From positions 1 to 54,631 of the forward strand of contig JAAUZE010000003.1 of assembly GCA_014804755.1 (NCBI GenBank): DNA of 54,631 bases, in the 5' to 3' direction. Below the pieces are notes generated by a model that was given only the letters and a program-made list of their open reading frames with translations, did not search any database and was not told the DNA's origin. The translations under genes and the position numbers were made by a program. The DNA is from Lachnospiraceae bacterium (GTDB lineage Bacteria; Bacillota; Clostridia; Lachnospirales; Lachnospiraceae). Each line of letters opens with the position of its first letter. The first letter of the stretch is position 1. Below are positions 18,517 through 26,843 of this stretch, piece after piece.

Positions 18517-19314
18517 ATGAGAATGTGCAGTATTGCCAGCGGAAGCAGCGGGAATTGTATTTATGTTGGCTCAGAGAGCACGCACCTGCTTGTGGACGCG
18601 GGCATCAGCGGTAAAAAAACGATAGAGGGCGTGGAATCGCTCGGAGTATCCATGCAGGATATTGACGGTATTGTGATCACACATGAGCATAACGATCATG
18701 TTAACGGCTTGGGAGTGCTTGCGAGAAAGTACGGTCTGCCGATATACGCCACGGCAGGAACGATCCGGGCAATCCGGAGCATGGAAAGTCTGGGGGAAAT
18801 CGATGCATCCTTATTTCAGACGATCCGCAAGCAGGAAAAATTTACGATAAAGGATATCACGGTGAATACGCTGCCGATTTCCCATGATGCGGCGGATCCG
18901 GTTGCGTACAAATTCTCATGCGACGGCAAAAGAATGGCGGTTGTGACAGACCTTGGCACATATGATGAGGTGACAACGGCGTCCCTACAGCGGATGGATG
19001 CCATTCTCATAGAGGCGAACCATGACATCCGCATGCTGGAGGTGGGACCGTACCCGTATCCGCTGAAACAAAGAATATTAGGAGACAGAGGACATTTGTG
19101 CAACGAGGCGTCCGGACAATTATTATGCGCGCTTCTGCACGATCATCTGAAGACGATCATGCTCGGACATTTGAGCAAAGAAAATAATCTGCCGGAGCTT
19201 GCTTACGAGACGGTGCGTTTGGAGATCACGAACGGGGATCATCCGTATCAGGCGGATGACTTTCGGATTTTGATCGCTAAGCGGAGCGAGCCATCCGAGG
19301 TGATAGAGGTATGA
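18517..19314 (+). CDS. Metallo-beta-lactamase-fold hydrolase, YycJ/WalJ type
   Basis: A 265-residue cytoplasmic protein of the metallo-beta-lactamase fold with the metal motif THEHNDH (x-H-x-H-x-D-H), a further histidine in ISHDAADP and the C-terminal LGHLSKENN. Order and length match YycJ/WalJ, a predicted 5'-3' exonuclease linked to DNA repair and to the WalRK system in Bacillus. No WalRK genes are near; here it follows polA-coaE-FtsA-like, which fits a DNA or cell-cycle role. ATG 18517 lies about 50 bases after the preceding stop. Confidence 0.85.
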   Translation: MRMCSIASGSSGNCIYVGSESTHLLVDAGISGKKTIEGVESLGVSMQDIDGIVITHEHNDHVNGLGVLARKYGLPIYATAGTIRAIRSMESLGEIDASLFQTIRKQEKFTIKDITVNTLPISHDAADPVAYKFSCDGKRMAVVTDLGTYDEVTTASLQRMDAILIEANHDIRMLEVGPYPYPLKQRILGDRGHLCNEASGQLLCALLHDHLKTIMLGHLSKENNLPELAYETVRLEITNGDHPYQADDFRILIAKRSEPSEVIEV

Positions 19315-19339
19315 AAGGGGTAGGAGGGAGATCATCACT

Positions 19340-19678
19340 ATGAAGAAGCGTAAAGAAATTGCGGGATTTCGAAAGGGAAGAGCGATGAATTATTCCACAT
19401 CCGTGACGGCGACAAAGGGAGAACAGACCGTGATATGGCTGTGTGTGCTGATGGTTATATGCGCTGTTCTTGTGGCGTTATTCGTGTTTAAAAGCATGCT
19501 TGCATTGTTTCTTTCCATCTTCGGGGGAATTATTTTACTGTTTGGTGTGATGCTTTTTTGTATGTTCCGGCCGAAGCACAGGGAGGAGCGCTTACAGAAC
19601 ACCGTCACATCCAATGTAAAAGTGGATGAGGCGTGGCTCAATTTACCGGGAAAGGATCAACAATCCGATCAGTGGTAA
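19340..19678 (+). CDS. Small two-helix membrane protein, unknown function
   Basis: A 112-residue protein not recognised as a known family. It has a short basic N-terminus, two adjacent hydrophobic helices (about 30-51 and 54-73, including LFLSIFGGIILLFGVMLFC) and a hydrophilic tail ending in DQQSDQW. The start at 19340 is preceded by AGGAGGGAGATCATCACT; ATG 19385 is another candidate. It lies 25 bases after the YycJ-type gene and is probably in that operon. Confidence 0.65.
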   Translation: MKKRKEIAGFRKGRAMNYSTSVTATKGEQTVIWLCVLMVICAVLVALFVFKSMLALFLSIFGGIILLFGVMLFCMFRPKHREERLQNTVTSNVKVDEAWLNLPGKDQQSDQW

Positions 19679-19705
19679 ATCGATCAAATATCACAACGAT
19701 AAAAC

Positions 19706-19735
19706 GGAACTAAAGTTCCGCGGAACAAAAGTTCC
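19706..19735. repeat. Two tandem GGAAC/GTTCC mini-dyads
   Basis: GGAACTAAAGTTCC (19706-19719) and GGAACAAAAGTTCC (19722-19735) are two near-identical small palindromes two bases apart, upstream of the ACT-domain gene. They could be a paired operator or small RNA hairpins; there is no T-run. Confidence 0.55.
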
Positions 19736-19772
19736 AAGGAATATCAGATGAAGCGGACAGATGGGGGTAAAA

Positions 19773-20045
19773 ATGAAAAAATCAATCATCACGGTAGTAG
19801 GGAAAGATACGGTCGGTATCATCGCGAAGGTGTGCACTTATCTTGCGGAGCAGAACATTAACATTCTCGATATTTCACAGACCATTGTGCAGGATTATTT
19901 TAATATGATGATGATCGTGGATATGAGCGCGACAAAAAAGCCTTTTCAGGAGGTCATCGGGGATCTGAATGCGATCGGAGAGCAGATCGGCGTTGTCATC
20001 AAATGCCAGTTAGAGGATATTTTTAATCAAATGCATCGCATTTGA
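19773..20045 (+). CDS. ACT domain protein, UPF0237 family
   Basis: A 90-residue ACT-domain protein (IITVVGKDTVGIIAKVCTYL, then NINILDISQTIV), a small regulatory fold that usually binds amino acids. It is the classic UPF0237 partner of the UPF0210/PFL-type protein that follows. I place the start at ATG 19773: the earlier in-frame ATG 19761 supplies the GGGGG of the ribosome site. Ligand and target are unknown. Confidence 0.88.
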   Translation: MKKSIITVVGKDTVGIIAKVCTYLAEQNINILDISQTIVQDYFNMMMIVDMSATKKPFQEVIGDLNAIGEQIGVVIKCQLEDIFNQMHRI

Positions 20046-20070
20046 TTTTTAAATGCATCGCATTTGATTT
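20029..20070 (+). repeat. 20-bp direct repeat at 3' end of ACT-domain gene
   Basis: AAATGCATCGCATTTGATTT occurs exactly at 20029-20048 and again at 20051-20070. Each copy contains a small dyad (AAATGC/GCATTT). The first copy encodes the end of the ACT protein, the second lies just after the stop. Confidence 0.85.
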
Positions 20071-20112
20071 CAGATGCACAGAATTGGATGCCTGTGAAAA
20101 AGGAGAGATCAT

Positions 20113-21477
20113 ATGATCAATATATTTGAAGTGGCGGAAACCAACAAAATGATCGAAAAGGAAAATCTGGACGTGCGTACCATCACGCTGGGCATCAGCC
20201 TGCTGGACTGCATTGACGGAGACCTTAGCCGGACAAACGGGCGTGTGTATGAAAAGATCACGACGCTTGCGGAAAAATTAGTCAGTACCGGAGAATATAT
20301 TGAAGCGGAGTTCGGGATTCCCATTGTCAATAAACGGATTTCCGTGACGCCGATCTCTTTGATCGGCGGCGCGTCATGTAAGAGCTCCGATGACTTTGTG
20401 ACACTTGCAAAGACGCTTGACCGGGCGGGCAGAGCGGTCGGCGTGAATTTTATCGGCGGCTATTCCGCGCTGGTGTCCAAGGGCATGACGAAGGCGGATG
20501 AGGCGTTGATCCGTTCCATCCCGCAGGCGCTTGCCGAAACCGAGATCGTGTGCAGCTCCGTCAATCTGGCATCGACGAAGACCGGAATGAACATGGATGC
20601 CGTCAGACTCATGGGAGAAGTGATCAAGGAGACGGCGGAGCATACAAAGGACCGGGATTCTTTAGGCTGCGCCAAACTCGTCGTGTTCTGCAATGCGCCG
20701 GATGACAATCCGTTTATGGCAGGAGCGTTTCATGGCGTGACGGAGGCGGATGCGGTCATCAATGTCGGCGTCAGCGGACCGGGCGTTGTCAAGACGGCGC
20801 TTGAGAAGGTGCGCGGAGAGAGCTTTGAGGTACTCTGCGAGACGATTAAAAAGACCGCGTTTAAGGTAACGCGTGTCGGGCAGCTCGTGGCAAAAGAAGC
20901 GTCGCGGTTATTAGAAGTGCCGTTCGGCATTGTGGATCTGTCGCTTGCACCGACCCCTGCGGTAGGAGACAGCGTGGCGGATATTTTACGCGAGATCGGT
21001 CTGGAGCATGCGGGTGCGCCCGGAACGACGGCCGCGCTTGCTCTTTTAAATGATCAGGTAAAAAAAGGAGGCGTCATGGCGTCATCCTATGTCGGGGGCT
21101 TAAGCGGCGCGTTTATTCCGGTCAGCGAGGATCAAGGCATGATCGATGCGGTGACCGCGGGCGCGCTCACCTTGGAAAAGCTGGAAGCGATGACCTGTGT
21201 ATGCTCTGTCGGACTGGATATGATCGCGATTCCGGGGGATACGAAAGCGACGACGATTTCGGGGATCATTGCGGACGAGATGGCGATCGGCATGATCAAT
21301 CAAAAAACGACCGCGGTCAGACTGATTCCCGTCATCGGCAAGAACGTCGGGGAGAAAGTGGAATTCGGCGGACTGCTCGGGTATGCCCCGGTTATGCCGG
21401 TCAACCCGTTCTCCTGCGACGCTTTTATGGAGCGCGGCGGCAGGATTCCTGCGCCGATACACAGTTTTAAAAATTAG
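20113..21477 (+). CDS. PFL-like UPF0210 family protein
   Basis: A 454-residue member of UPF0210 (DUF711), distantly related in fold to the pyruvate formate-lyase/glycyl radical group. The family features are visible: the N-terminal [13 protein letters not shown], the central glycine-rich [12 protein letters not shown], and the C-terminal [22 protein letters not shown]. No C-terminal glycyl-radical motif was identified. It is almost always found after the ACT-domain UPF0237 gene, as here (67 bases downstream), and the two probably act together in amino-acid-responsive control. The ribosome site is AAAAGGAGAGATCAT before ATG. Confidence 0.9.
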   Translation: MINIFEVAETNKMIEKENLDVRTITLGISLLDCIDGDLSRTNGRVYEKITTLAEKLVSTGEYIEAEFGIPIVNKRISVTPISLIGGASCKSSDDFVTLAKTLDRAGRAVGVNFIGGYSALVSKGMTKADEALIRSIPQALAETEIVCSSVNLASTKTGMNMDAVRLMGEVIKETAEHTKDRDSLGCAKLVVFCNAPDDNPFMAGAFHGVTEADAVINVGVSGPGVVKTALEKVRGESFEVLCETIKKTAFKVTRVGQLVAKEASRLLEVPFGIVDLSLAPTPAVGDSVADILREIGLEHAGAPGTTAALALLNDQVKKGGVMASSYVGGLSGAFIPVSEDQGMIDAVTAGALTLEKLEAMTCVCSVGLDMIAIPGDTKATTISGIIADEMAIGMINQKTTAVRLIPVIGKNVGEKVEFGGLLGYAPVMPVNPFSCDAFMERGGRIPAPIHSFKN

Positions 21478-21575
21478 GCGCTTAACAATGAATATTGCGC
21501 AAAATAGAAAAAATATAGAAAAGCTATTCTGCTTTATGCAGGTTAGGATAGTAAAATAAGGCGGGATTAAGAAAA

Positions 21576-22952
21576 ATGCATCAAGTACATGTATCCATGA
21601 AAGGAAAACATTCCGCGGGCACAAAGGACATGACTGTCGGGAATCCGTATTCCATGATGATCAGTTTTGCCCTGCCCGTGCTCTTAAGCCAGATTTTTCA
21701 GCAGTTATATAACACGGCGGATGCCTTTATTGTAGGAAGATGTCTTGGAACGAACGCGCTGGCTGCGGTCACGTCTTCCGGCACATTGATTTTTTTGCTG
21801 GTCAGTTTCTTTATGGGGACGGCTATGGGCGCGGGTGTCGTGATCTCACGATATTTCGGAGCCGGAAAAGAGGATGAGGTTTCCCGCGCGATTCATACGG
21901 TCATGGCGTTCGGTATTGTCAGCGGGCTTCTCCTTACCGTGGTGGGTGTTGCCTTTACGCCGACATTTCTAAAGTGGATGCAGACAGATCCGGAAGTGAT
22001 GCCGGAAGCGGTGGAATATTTCCGGTATTATTTTTTAGGTTCATTGGCGTTGGTGATGTATAATATCTGCCGCAGTATCATCAATGCGTTGGGAGACAGC
22101 CGCAGGCCGTTATATTACCTGATTTTTTCCTCACTGCTAAACATTGTATTGGATCTTCTTTTTTTGGCGGTATTTCGCTGGGGAGTCTGGTCGGCGGCAG
22201 TGGCGACGGTCTTATCCCAAATGGCGAGCGTGGTGCTGTGTATGGCATATCTGCTGCGCAAGGGCAATCTGTTTACCGTGGAATGGCGTAAGATCCGCTT
22301 TCATCGTGATATGCTTTCGGAGATTGTTCGTTACGGACTGCCATCCGGCGTTCAGAATTCTGTGATCGCTTTTGCGAATGTCATTGTGCAGTCACAGATT
22401 AATTCCTTCGGCAAGCTGGCGATGGCAGCTTACGGCACCCATGCAAAGATTGAAGGGTTTGCATTTCTGCCTATTACCAGTTTCAACATGGCAAGCACCA
22501 CGTTTATCAGCCAAAACCTTGGCGCAAAGCAGTATGACCGCGCAAAAAAAGGAGCACGGTTCAGCATCCTTGCGGCAGTTCTTTTGGCGGAGGCAATCGG
22601 GGTGGCCTATTTTATATTTGCATCGGACATGGTCGGTCTGTTTGATAAGACGCCCGGTGTGATCGCTTTTGGCGTGCAGCAGGCGCGCACGGTCGCGCTG
22701 TTCTATTGCCTGCTGGCGTTTTCCCATTCGGTGGCGGCTGTCTGCCGCGGCGCCGGAAAGGCGTTTGTACCCATGTGCGTCATGCTGGCGGTGTGGTGCG
22801 TGATCAGGATCGCATATATCATTCTGGTGATGCGCCTGACCGGAGAGATCGGTTATATTTACTGGGCGTATCCGCTCACATGGGGAATCAGCTCCGTGAT
22901 CTATTTGATTTATTATCTGCGTTCTGACTGGGTGCATGGGTTTGAAAAGTAA
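21576..22952 (+). CDS. MATE family efflux transporter (second copy)
   Basis: A 458-residue, twelve-helix MATE exporter with NPYSMMISFALPVLLSQIFQ at the start of helix 1 and the DAFIVGRCLG motif following. It differs clearly from the MATE gene at 10.7-12.1 kb, so the two are separate lineages and not a recent duplication. ATG 21576 or 21597 may be the start; neither has a strong ribosome site. It lies about 100 bases after the PFL gene. Substrate unknown. Confidence 0.88.
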   Translation: MHQVHVSMKGKHSAGTKDMTVGNPYSMMISFALPVLLSQIFQQLYNTADAFIVGRCLGTNALAAVTSSGTLIFLLVSFFMGTAMGAGVVISRYFGAGKEDEVSRAIHTVMAFGIVSGLLLTVVGVAFTPTFLKWMQTDPEVMPEAVEYFRYYFLGSLALVMYNICRSIINALGDSRRPLYYLIFSSLLNIVLDLLFLAVFRWGVWSAAVATVLSQMASVVLCMAYLLRKGNLFTVEWRKIRFHRDMLSEIVRYGLPSGVQNSVIAFANVIVQSQINSFGKLAMAAYGTHAKIEGFAFLPITSFNMASTTFISQNLGAKQYDRAKKGARFSILAAVLLAEAIGVAYFIFASDMVGLFDKTPGVIAFGVQQARTVALFYCLLAFSHSVAAVCRGAGKAFVPMCVMLAVWCVIRIAYIILVMRLTGEIGYIYWAYPLTWGISSVIYLIYYLRSDWVHGFEK

Positions 22953-23017
22953 GGATGTGGGAAAGTGATAAAGTGTAAGATTTGCAGGGGGATGCCAAAA
23001 TCTCTTTAATGCATAGT

Positions 23018-23046
23018 TTGACAGGAAGACTTCTCGTGCATATTGT
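23018..23046 (+). promoter_or_regulatory. Promoter of the nitroreductase-Rrf2 operon
   Basis: TTGACA (23018-23023), a 17-base spacer and TATTGT (23041-23046). The operator dyad begins at the very next base, covering the transcription start. Confidence 0.75.
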
Positions 23047-23071
23047 ACTTGTATTAGATACTAATACAAGT
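23047..23071. promoter_or_regulatory. Probable Rrf2-family operator, perfect 11-3-11 dyad
   Basis: ACTTGTATTAG, ATA, CTAATACAAGT forms a perfect inverted repeat of 11-bp arms directly after the -10 box. Its position fits repression, and the second gene of the operon encodes an Rrf2 regulator, so autoregulation is the simplest reading. Confidence 0.8.
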
Positions 23072-23089
23072 AAGAAAGGAGTTACATCT

Positions 23090-23911
23090 ATGGAAAATTC
23101 AGTGAAAGATCTTATCCGACGAAGAAAAAGTGTACGGACCTTCAACAGGGCAGCGCTTCGGAAAGAAGACAGACAGAAGCTGGAGCAGTATATTCAAACA
23201 TTAGATAATCCTTTTGATGTTTCCGTAGAGTTTCGTTTTCTTGATGCAAAAGAGTATGAGCTGTCCAGTCCTGTGATCGTTGGTACAGATTTATATATTG
23301 CAGCAAAAATCAGCCGTATTCCACAGTCGGAGATTGCATATGGATACTGCTTTGAAAAATTTTGTCTGTATGCGGAAGCGATGGGAATAGGCACTGTTAT
23401 GCTGGCAGCAACGATCAGTCGTAAGACCTTTGAAAAGGCAATGGGAGTCAGGGACACGGAGGTAATGCCTGCTGCAAGCCCGGTCGGTTATCCGGCAGAG
23501 AAAAGATCCGTTCGTGAAATCCTGATGAGGAAAGGGCTGAAAGCTGATGAACGGCTGCCTTTTGGCGAGCTCTTTTTTGAAGAAACTTTTACGGAAAGCC
23601 TACCCCCCGAGCATGCCGGGCAATTCCGTGACGCACTTGATATGGTGCGGCTTGCGCCGTCTGCAGGGAACAAGCAGCCATGGCGCGCGGTTGTATGCGG
23701 GGATAAGGTACACTTTTACGAGAAGAAAACAAAGTCAATGTCAGATAATCCTCTTGGGGATATTCAAAAGGTAGATGTGGGTATTGCGCTTGCACACTTT
23801 GATCTGACATTGAAAGAAACAGGGACAGGCGGACGCTTTATAGAAGAAAATCCAGGTTTCAAGATCGATGATTGGATGGAATATATCATTACTTATGAGG
23901 TGACATACTGA
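23090..23911 (+). CDS. Nitroreductase family protein
   Basis: A 273-residue FMN-dependent nitroreductase-fold protein of the type often listed as putative TM nitroreductase (two linked half-domains). The N-terminal half starts with DLIRRRKSVRTFN, the FMN-binding segment, and the second half has RLAPSAGNKQPWRAVV, another FMN-contacting motif. Such enzymes reduce nitro-compounds, quinones or flavins with NAD(P)H. ATG 23090 follows AAGAAAGGAGTTACATCT. It is the first gene of an Rrf2-repressed operon; its stop overlaps the ATG of the Rrf2 gene. Confidence 0.88.
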   Translation: MENSVKDLIRRRKSVRTFNRAALRKEDRQKLEQYIQTLDNPFDVSVEFRFLDAKEYELSSPVIVGTDLYIAAKISRIPQSEIAYGYCFEKFCLYAEAMGIGTVMLAATISRKTFEKAMGVRDTEVMPAASPVGYPAEKRSVREILMRKGLKADERLPFGELFFEETFTESLPPEHAGQFRDALDMVRLAPSAGNKQPWRAVVCGDKVHFYEKKTKSMSDNPLGDIQKVDVGIALAHFDLTLKETGTGGRFIEENPGFKIDDWMEYIITYEVTY

Positions 23912-24357
23912 TGGATACCAGATTTTCGTCAGCAATTCATGCGCTGATTTTGATAGCTGCATCAGAGAAGCCGATGACATCTGAGGACATCGCCGGAAGT
24001 GTTGGGACAAATGCCAGCTATATCCGTAAGATCATTGGCTCGTTAAAGAAGAAGGGTATCATTGAAAGCCATCGTGGGATCAGTGGCTATGCATTAAAGC
24101 TGAAAGCGGAAGATCTGACGCTGCTTCAAATATATCAGGCTGTTAATGAAATAGAAGCCATCTGTCTTTTTGACCTGCATCAGAACTCAAATGACAAGTG
24201 CATTGTCGGGCGCCATATAAAGTCGGTTTTGACGGAAATGTTTATGGAAATGGATGAGGCAATTATCCTTGCTCTTTCCGGGAAGACATTAGCGGACTGT
24301 ATCGGCAGCATTCAAAGAAGGCTTGATGCAGCGGGCAATGGATGTCCGAGGGAATAG
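23911..24357 (+). CDS. Rrf2 family transcriptional regulator
   Basis: A 148-residue winged-helix regulator: RFSSAIHALILIAA, then the recognition helix region TNASYIRKIIGSLKKKG and the wing GISGYALKLKAEDLTLLQIY. It has only two cysteines in the sensor half (AICLFDL and DKCIVG), not the three-cysteine Fe-S cluster of IscR, so it may sense redox or a small molecule in another way (as NsrR-independent or CymR-like members do). It overlaps the nitroreductase stop by one base and probably binds the dyad at 23047-23071. Confidence 0.88.
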   Translation: MDTRFSSAIHALILIAASEKPMTSEDIAGSVGTNASYIRKIIGSLKKKGIIESHRGISGYALKLKAEDLTLLQIYQAVNEIEAICLFDLHQNSNDKCIVGRHIKSVLTEMFMEMDEAIILALSGKTLADCIGSIQRRLDAAGNGCPRE

Positions 24358-24437
24358 AGAGTAAACACTGTGATCTTACACGATGGGAGATTGCTGCATT
24401 GAAATCGTATAAGGTAAAAATGACAAGGAGGGATATC

Positions 24438-25205
24438 ATGGAATTGATACAGATTGTATTCAGCCCGACAGGAGGAACCGGGAAAGTTGCTGACATCATC
24501 ACAGAGGAATGGGATGGAGCCGTAACCCGCATTGACTTGTCAAATGCAGAAACAGATTTTTCAAAGATCATAATAGGGCAGGAGGACATCGTGCTGGCTG
24601 CAGTGCCGTCTTATGGCGGACGTGTTCCGGCGCTTGCTGCGAAAAGGTTGATGGAAATACGCGGAAATCGGGCAAAATGTATCATCGTCTGTGTATATGG
24701 TAACCGTGCCTATGAAGATACGCTTGTCGAACTGCAGGATATTGTGGAAAGCTGCGGCTTCCAAACGGTGGCGGCTGTCTCTGCAGTAGCAGAGCATTCC
24801 ATTATACATCAGTATGCCGCAGGCAGGCCGGACGAAAAGGATGCGGAAGAACTGCATGGATTTGCAAAAACGCTCTTTGGGAGGCTGAAGGGTACAAAAA
24901 TATCAGAAACTGTGCCGGAGATACCCGGCAGCCGGCCTTACAAAAAGGCAGGGGGAGCAGGGCTGGTTCCAAAAGCGACAAAAGACTGTGTGAGCTGCGG
25001 CTTATGCGCAGAGGGATGTCCGGCACAGGCGATCAGCAGGGAAAACCTGAAAACAGCGGATGCTAAAAAATGCATTTCCTGTATGCGGTGTGTCGTCAGG
25101 TGCCCGAAGTCTGCGCGAAAAACAAATGGCGCTCTGGTATCTGTTGCAGCGTTGGCAATTAAAAAAGCCTGCAGTGAAAGAAAAGGGAATGAGCTGTTTA
25201 TTTGA
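24438..25205 (+). CDS. EFR1-type flavodoxin/ferredoxin fusion protein
   Basis: A 255-residue electron-transfer protein: an N-terminal flavodoxin-like domain (IQIVFSPTGGTGKVADII, FMN phosphate loop) and a C-terminal two-[4Fe-4S] ferredoxin with motifs CVSCGLCAEGCP and CISCMRCVVRCP. The order is that of the EFR1 family of clostridia. ATG 24438 follows a perfect AGGAGG; the frame stays open upstream in the Rrf2 gene. It likely supplies electrons for the neighbouring nitroreductase or another reductase. Confidence 0.88.
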   Translation: MELIQIVFSPTGGTGKVADIITEEWDGAVTRIDLSNAETDFSKIIIGQEDIVLAAVPSYGGRVPALAAKRLMEIRGNRAKCIIVCVYGNRAYEDTLVELQDIVESCGFQTVAAVSAVAEHSIIHQYAAGRPDEKDAEELHGFAKTLFGRLKGTKISETVPEIPGSRPYKKAGGAGLVPKATKDCVSCGLCAEGCPAQAISRENLKTADAKKCISCMRCVVRCPKSARKTNGALVSVAALAIKKACSERKGNELFI

Positions 25206-25228
25206 TTTTGATGATTGGAAGTGACAGT

Positions 25229-25972
25229 ATGAAGCTGATAAAAAAGCAAAAAGTAAGTGCAAGCATCACCGATTCTCGGGCAAACTTATCAGTGATCGGG
25301 ATATTCCAGACCGTAGAAGATGCGGTCACTGAATTAATGGGAGAACTGAAAGCTGATAACATAACTATGAAAAAAGTGGATAATGCCATATGGGTTTTTA
25401 CTAAGAACAGGATAAAAATACTGAAAAATATAGCTTGGAATGAAGATTTTTATACGATATGCTTTATTTCTTCCATAACCCGTGCAACAGTAAATGTGGA
25501 TATTGCGATCAAAAGTAAGTCCGAGGAATTGTGTGCTTATGCAAGGGTAGAACTCTGTGCGCTGGATCTGCAGACGGAACGGATTAAAAGGATTTCGGCA
25601 ATTGGGATTGTTGACAGGATAATACCGGAAAAGCCTGAAATGGATATCGCCTTTACCAGATTTGACAGGGGAGAACTGCCTGAGTATGGACAGGTACAGG
25701 TGAAATATACCGGCATCGATTTCTCACGGCATACAAATAACATAGAGTACATCCGGTTTATATTAAATACTTATTCTGTCCGGGAGCTGGAGGCAAGGCC
25801 GGTAAAAGAAATGGAAATCACATATACGAACCAGTCTTTTGAAGATGATGTGCTGACAATACGCAAGGGCAGCCTTGAGGGAAAAGATGTTTTTATGCTG
25901 CAAAAAGAAGATAAGGTGGTTGTCGGAAGTGAGATTGTTTTTGAAAATGATAAGATGAGGCAGGGCATATGA
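25229..25972 (+). CDS. Acyl-ACP thioesterase-like double-hotdog protein
   Basis: About 247 residues. The layout fits the acyl-ACP thioesterase family (two hotdog domains): an N-terminal half with DAVTELMG and NAIWVFTKNRIKI, and a second half with DFSRHTNNIEYIRFILNTYS, the site of the family's conserved Asn/His/Asp region. These enzymes release fatty acids from acyl carrier protein. The match is moderate and the usual conserved catalytic cysteine or glutamate is not certain. It overlaps the patatin gene by 4 bases (ATGA), so they were coupled. The start at 25229 has only a weak ribosome site. Confidence 0.6.
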   Translation: MKLIKKQKVSASITDSRANLSVIGIFQTVEDAVTELMGELKADNITMKKVDNAIWVFTKNRIKILKNIAWNEDFYTICFISSITRATVNVDIAIKSKSEELCAYARVELCALDLQTERIKRISAIGIVDRIIPEKPEMDIAFTRFDRGELPEYGQVQVKYTGIDFSRHTNNIEYIRFILNTYSVRELEARPVKEMEITYTNQSFEDDVLTIRKGSLEGKDVFMLQKEDKVVVGSEIVFENDKMRQGI

Positions 25973-26810
25973 AAACAGGTGTCATTGATGTAGGCGGCGG
26001 ACTTAGGGGAATCTATGCCGCCGGTGTACTGGATTTTTGTATGGAACAGGGGATTCGGTTTGACCTTGGGATCGGGATATCTGCGGGAAGCGCTAATCTG
26101 GTTTCCTTTGCGGCAGGCCAGAGGGGGCGCAACTATCAGTTTTTTACCGAATACGCATTCAGGAAACAATATATGGGCTTTCGCAATTTCCTTTTCAAAA
26201 GGTCTTTTGTGGATATGGACTATGTATATGGAACGCTGAGCCGCGCTGATGGAGAGAATCCCCTTGACTACCCTGCCCTGCGGGATAATCCCATGGAATT
26301 ATGGGTTGTTGCCACGGATGCGATGACAGGCGGGGTAAAGTATTTTCATAAGGGGGATCTCCGGCAGGATGACTATGGTATTCTGATCGCATCCTCATCC
26401 ATCCCTTTTGTCTGCAGACCCTATACGGTGAAGGGAACACCTTATTTTGACGGTGCATTAGGAGATCCGGTGCCGGTCAGGAAGGCGTTTGAACTTGGAT
26501 GTGACAGGGTGGTGCTGATTTTGACGAAGCCGGAGAGTGAAATCCGGCATTCCGGAAAAGATGAGAAAATCGCGGCCCTTATCTGAAAAAGATATCCGCT
26601 GGCCGCAGAAAAACTGTGTGAGCGGGCGCGAAGGTATAATGAGGGCGTTGCCAAGGCACAGGAGTACGCAAGGCAGGGGCGGGTGCTGATCATTGCCCTG
26701 ATGATACCTGTGGTGTGGATACCTTGAAGAGGGATAAAGAGGCTCTTAAGAGACTGTATAAAAAGGGATACCATGATGCCCGAAAGATATCCGCGTTTAT
26801 AAAAGATTAG
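25969..26810 (+). pseudogene. Patatin-like phospholipase, inactivated by a stop and a frameshift
   Basis: The first 205 codons encode a patatin-like serine hydrolase: oxyanion loop GGGLRG, nucleophile elbow GISAGS and catalytic DGA (YFDGALGD). A TGA at 26584-26586 interrupts it, but the same frame resumes at once as KRYPLAAEKLCERARRYN, so CGA to TGA is the likely change. Near 26695 a one-base loss shifts the frame; the +1 frame then reads DDTCGVDTLKRDKEALKRLY to a natural stop at 26808-26810. The intact protein would be about 280 residues, like the bacterial YjjU family. The truncated 205-residue part still holds the catalytic pair, so residual activity cannot be ruled out. Confidence 0.85.
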
Positions 26811-26843
26811 GGGATTTCCACTGTCAGATTTTTGTTCTGCTTT

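Noticed and set aside
19706-19735. Terminator of the YycJ operon
   Set aside because: The two mini-dyads have five-base arms and no T-run, so termination is unlikely.
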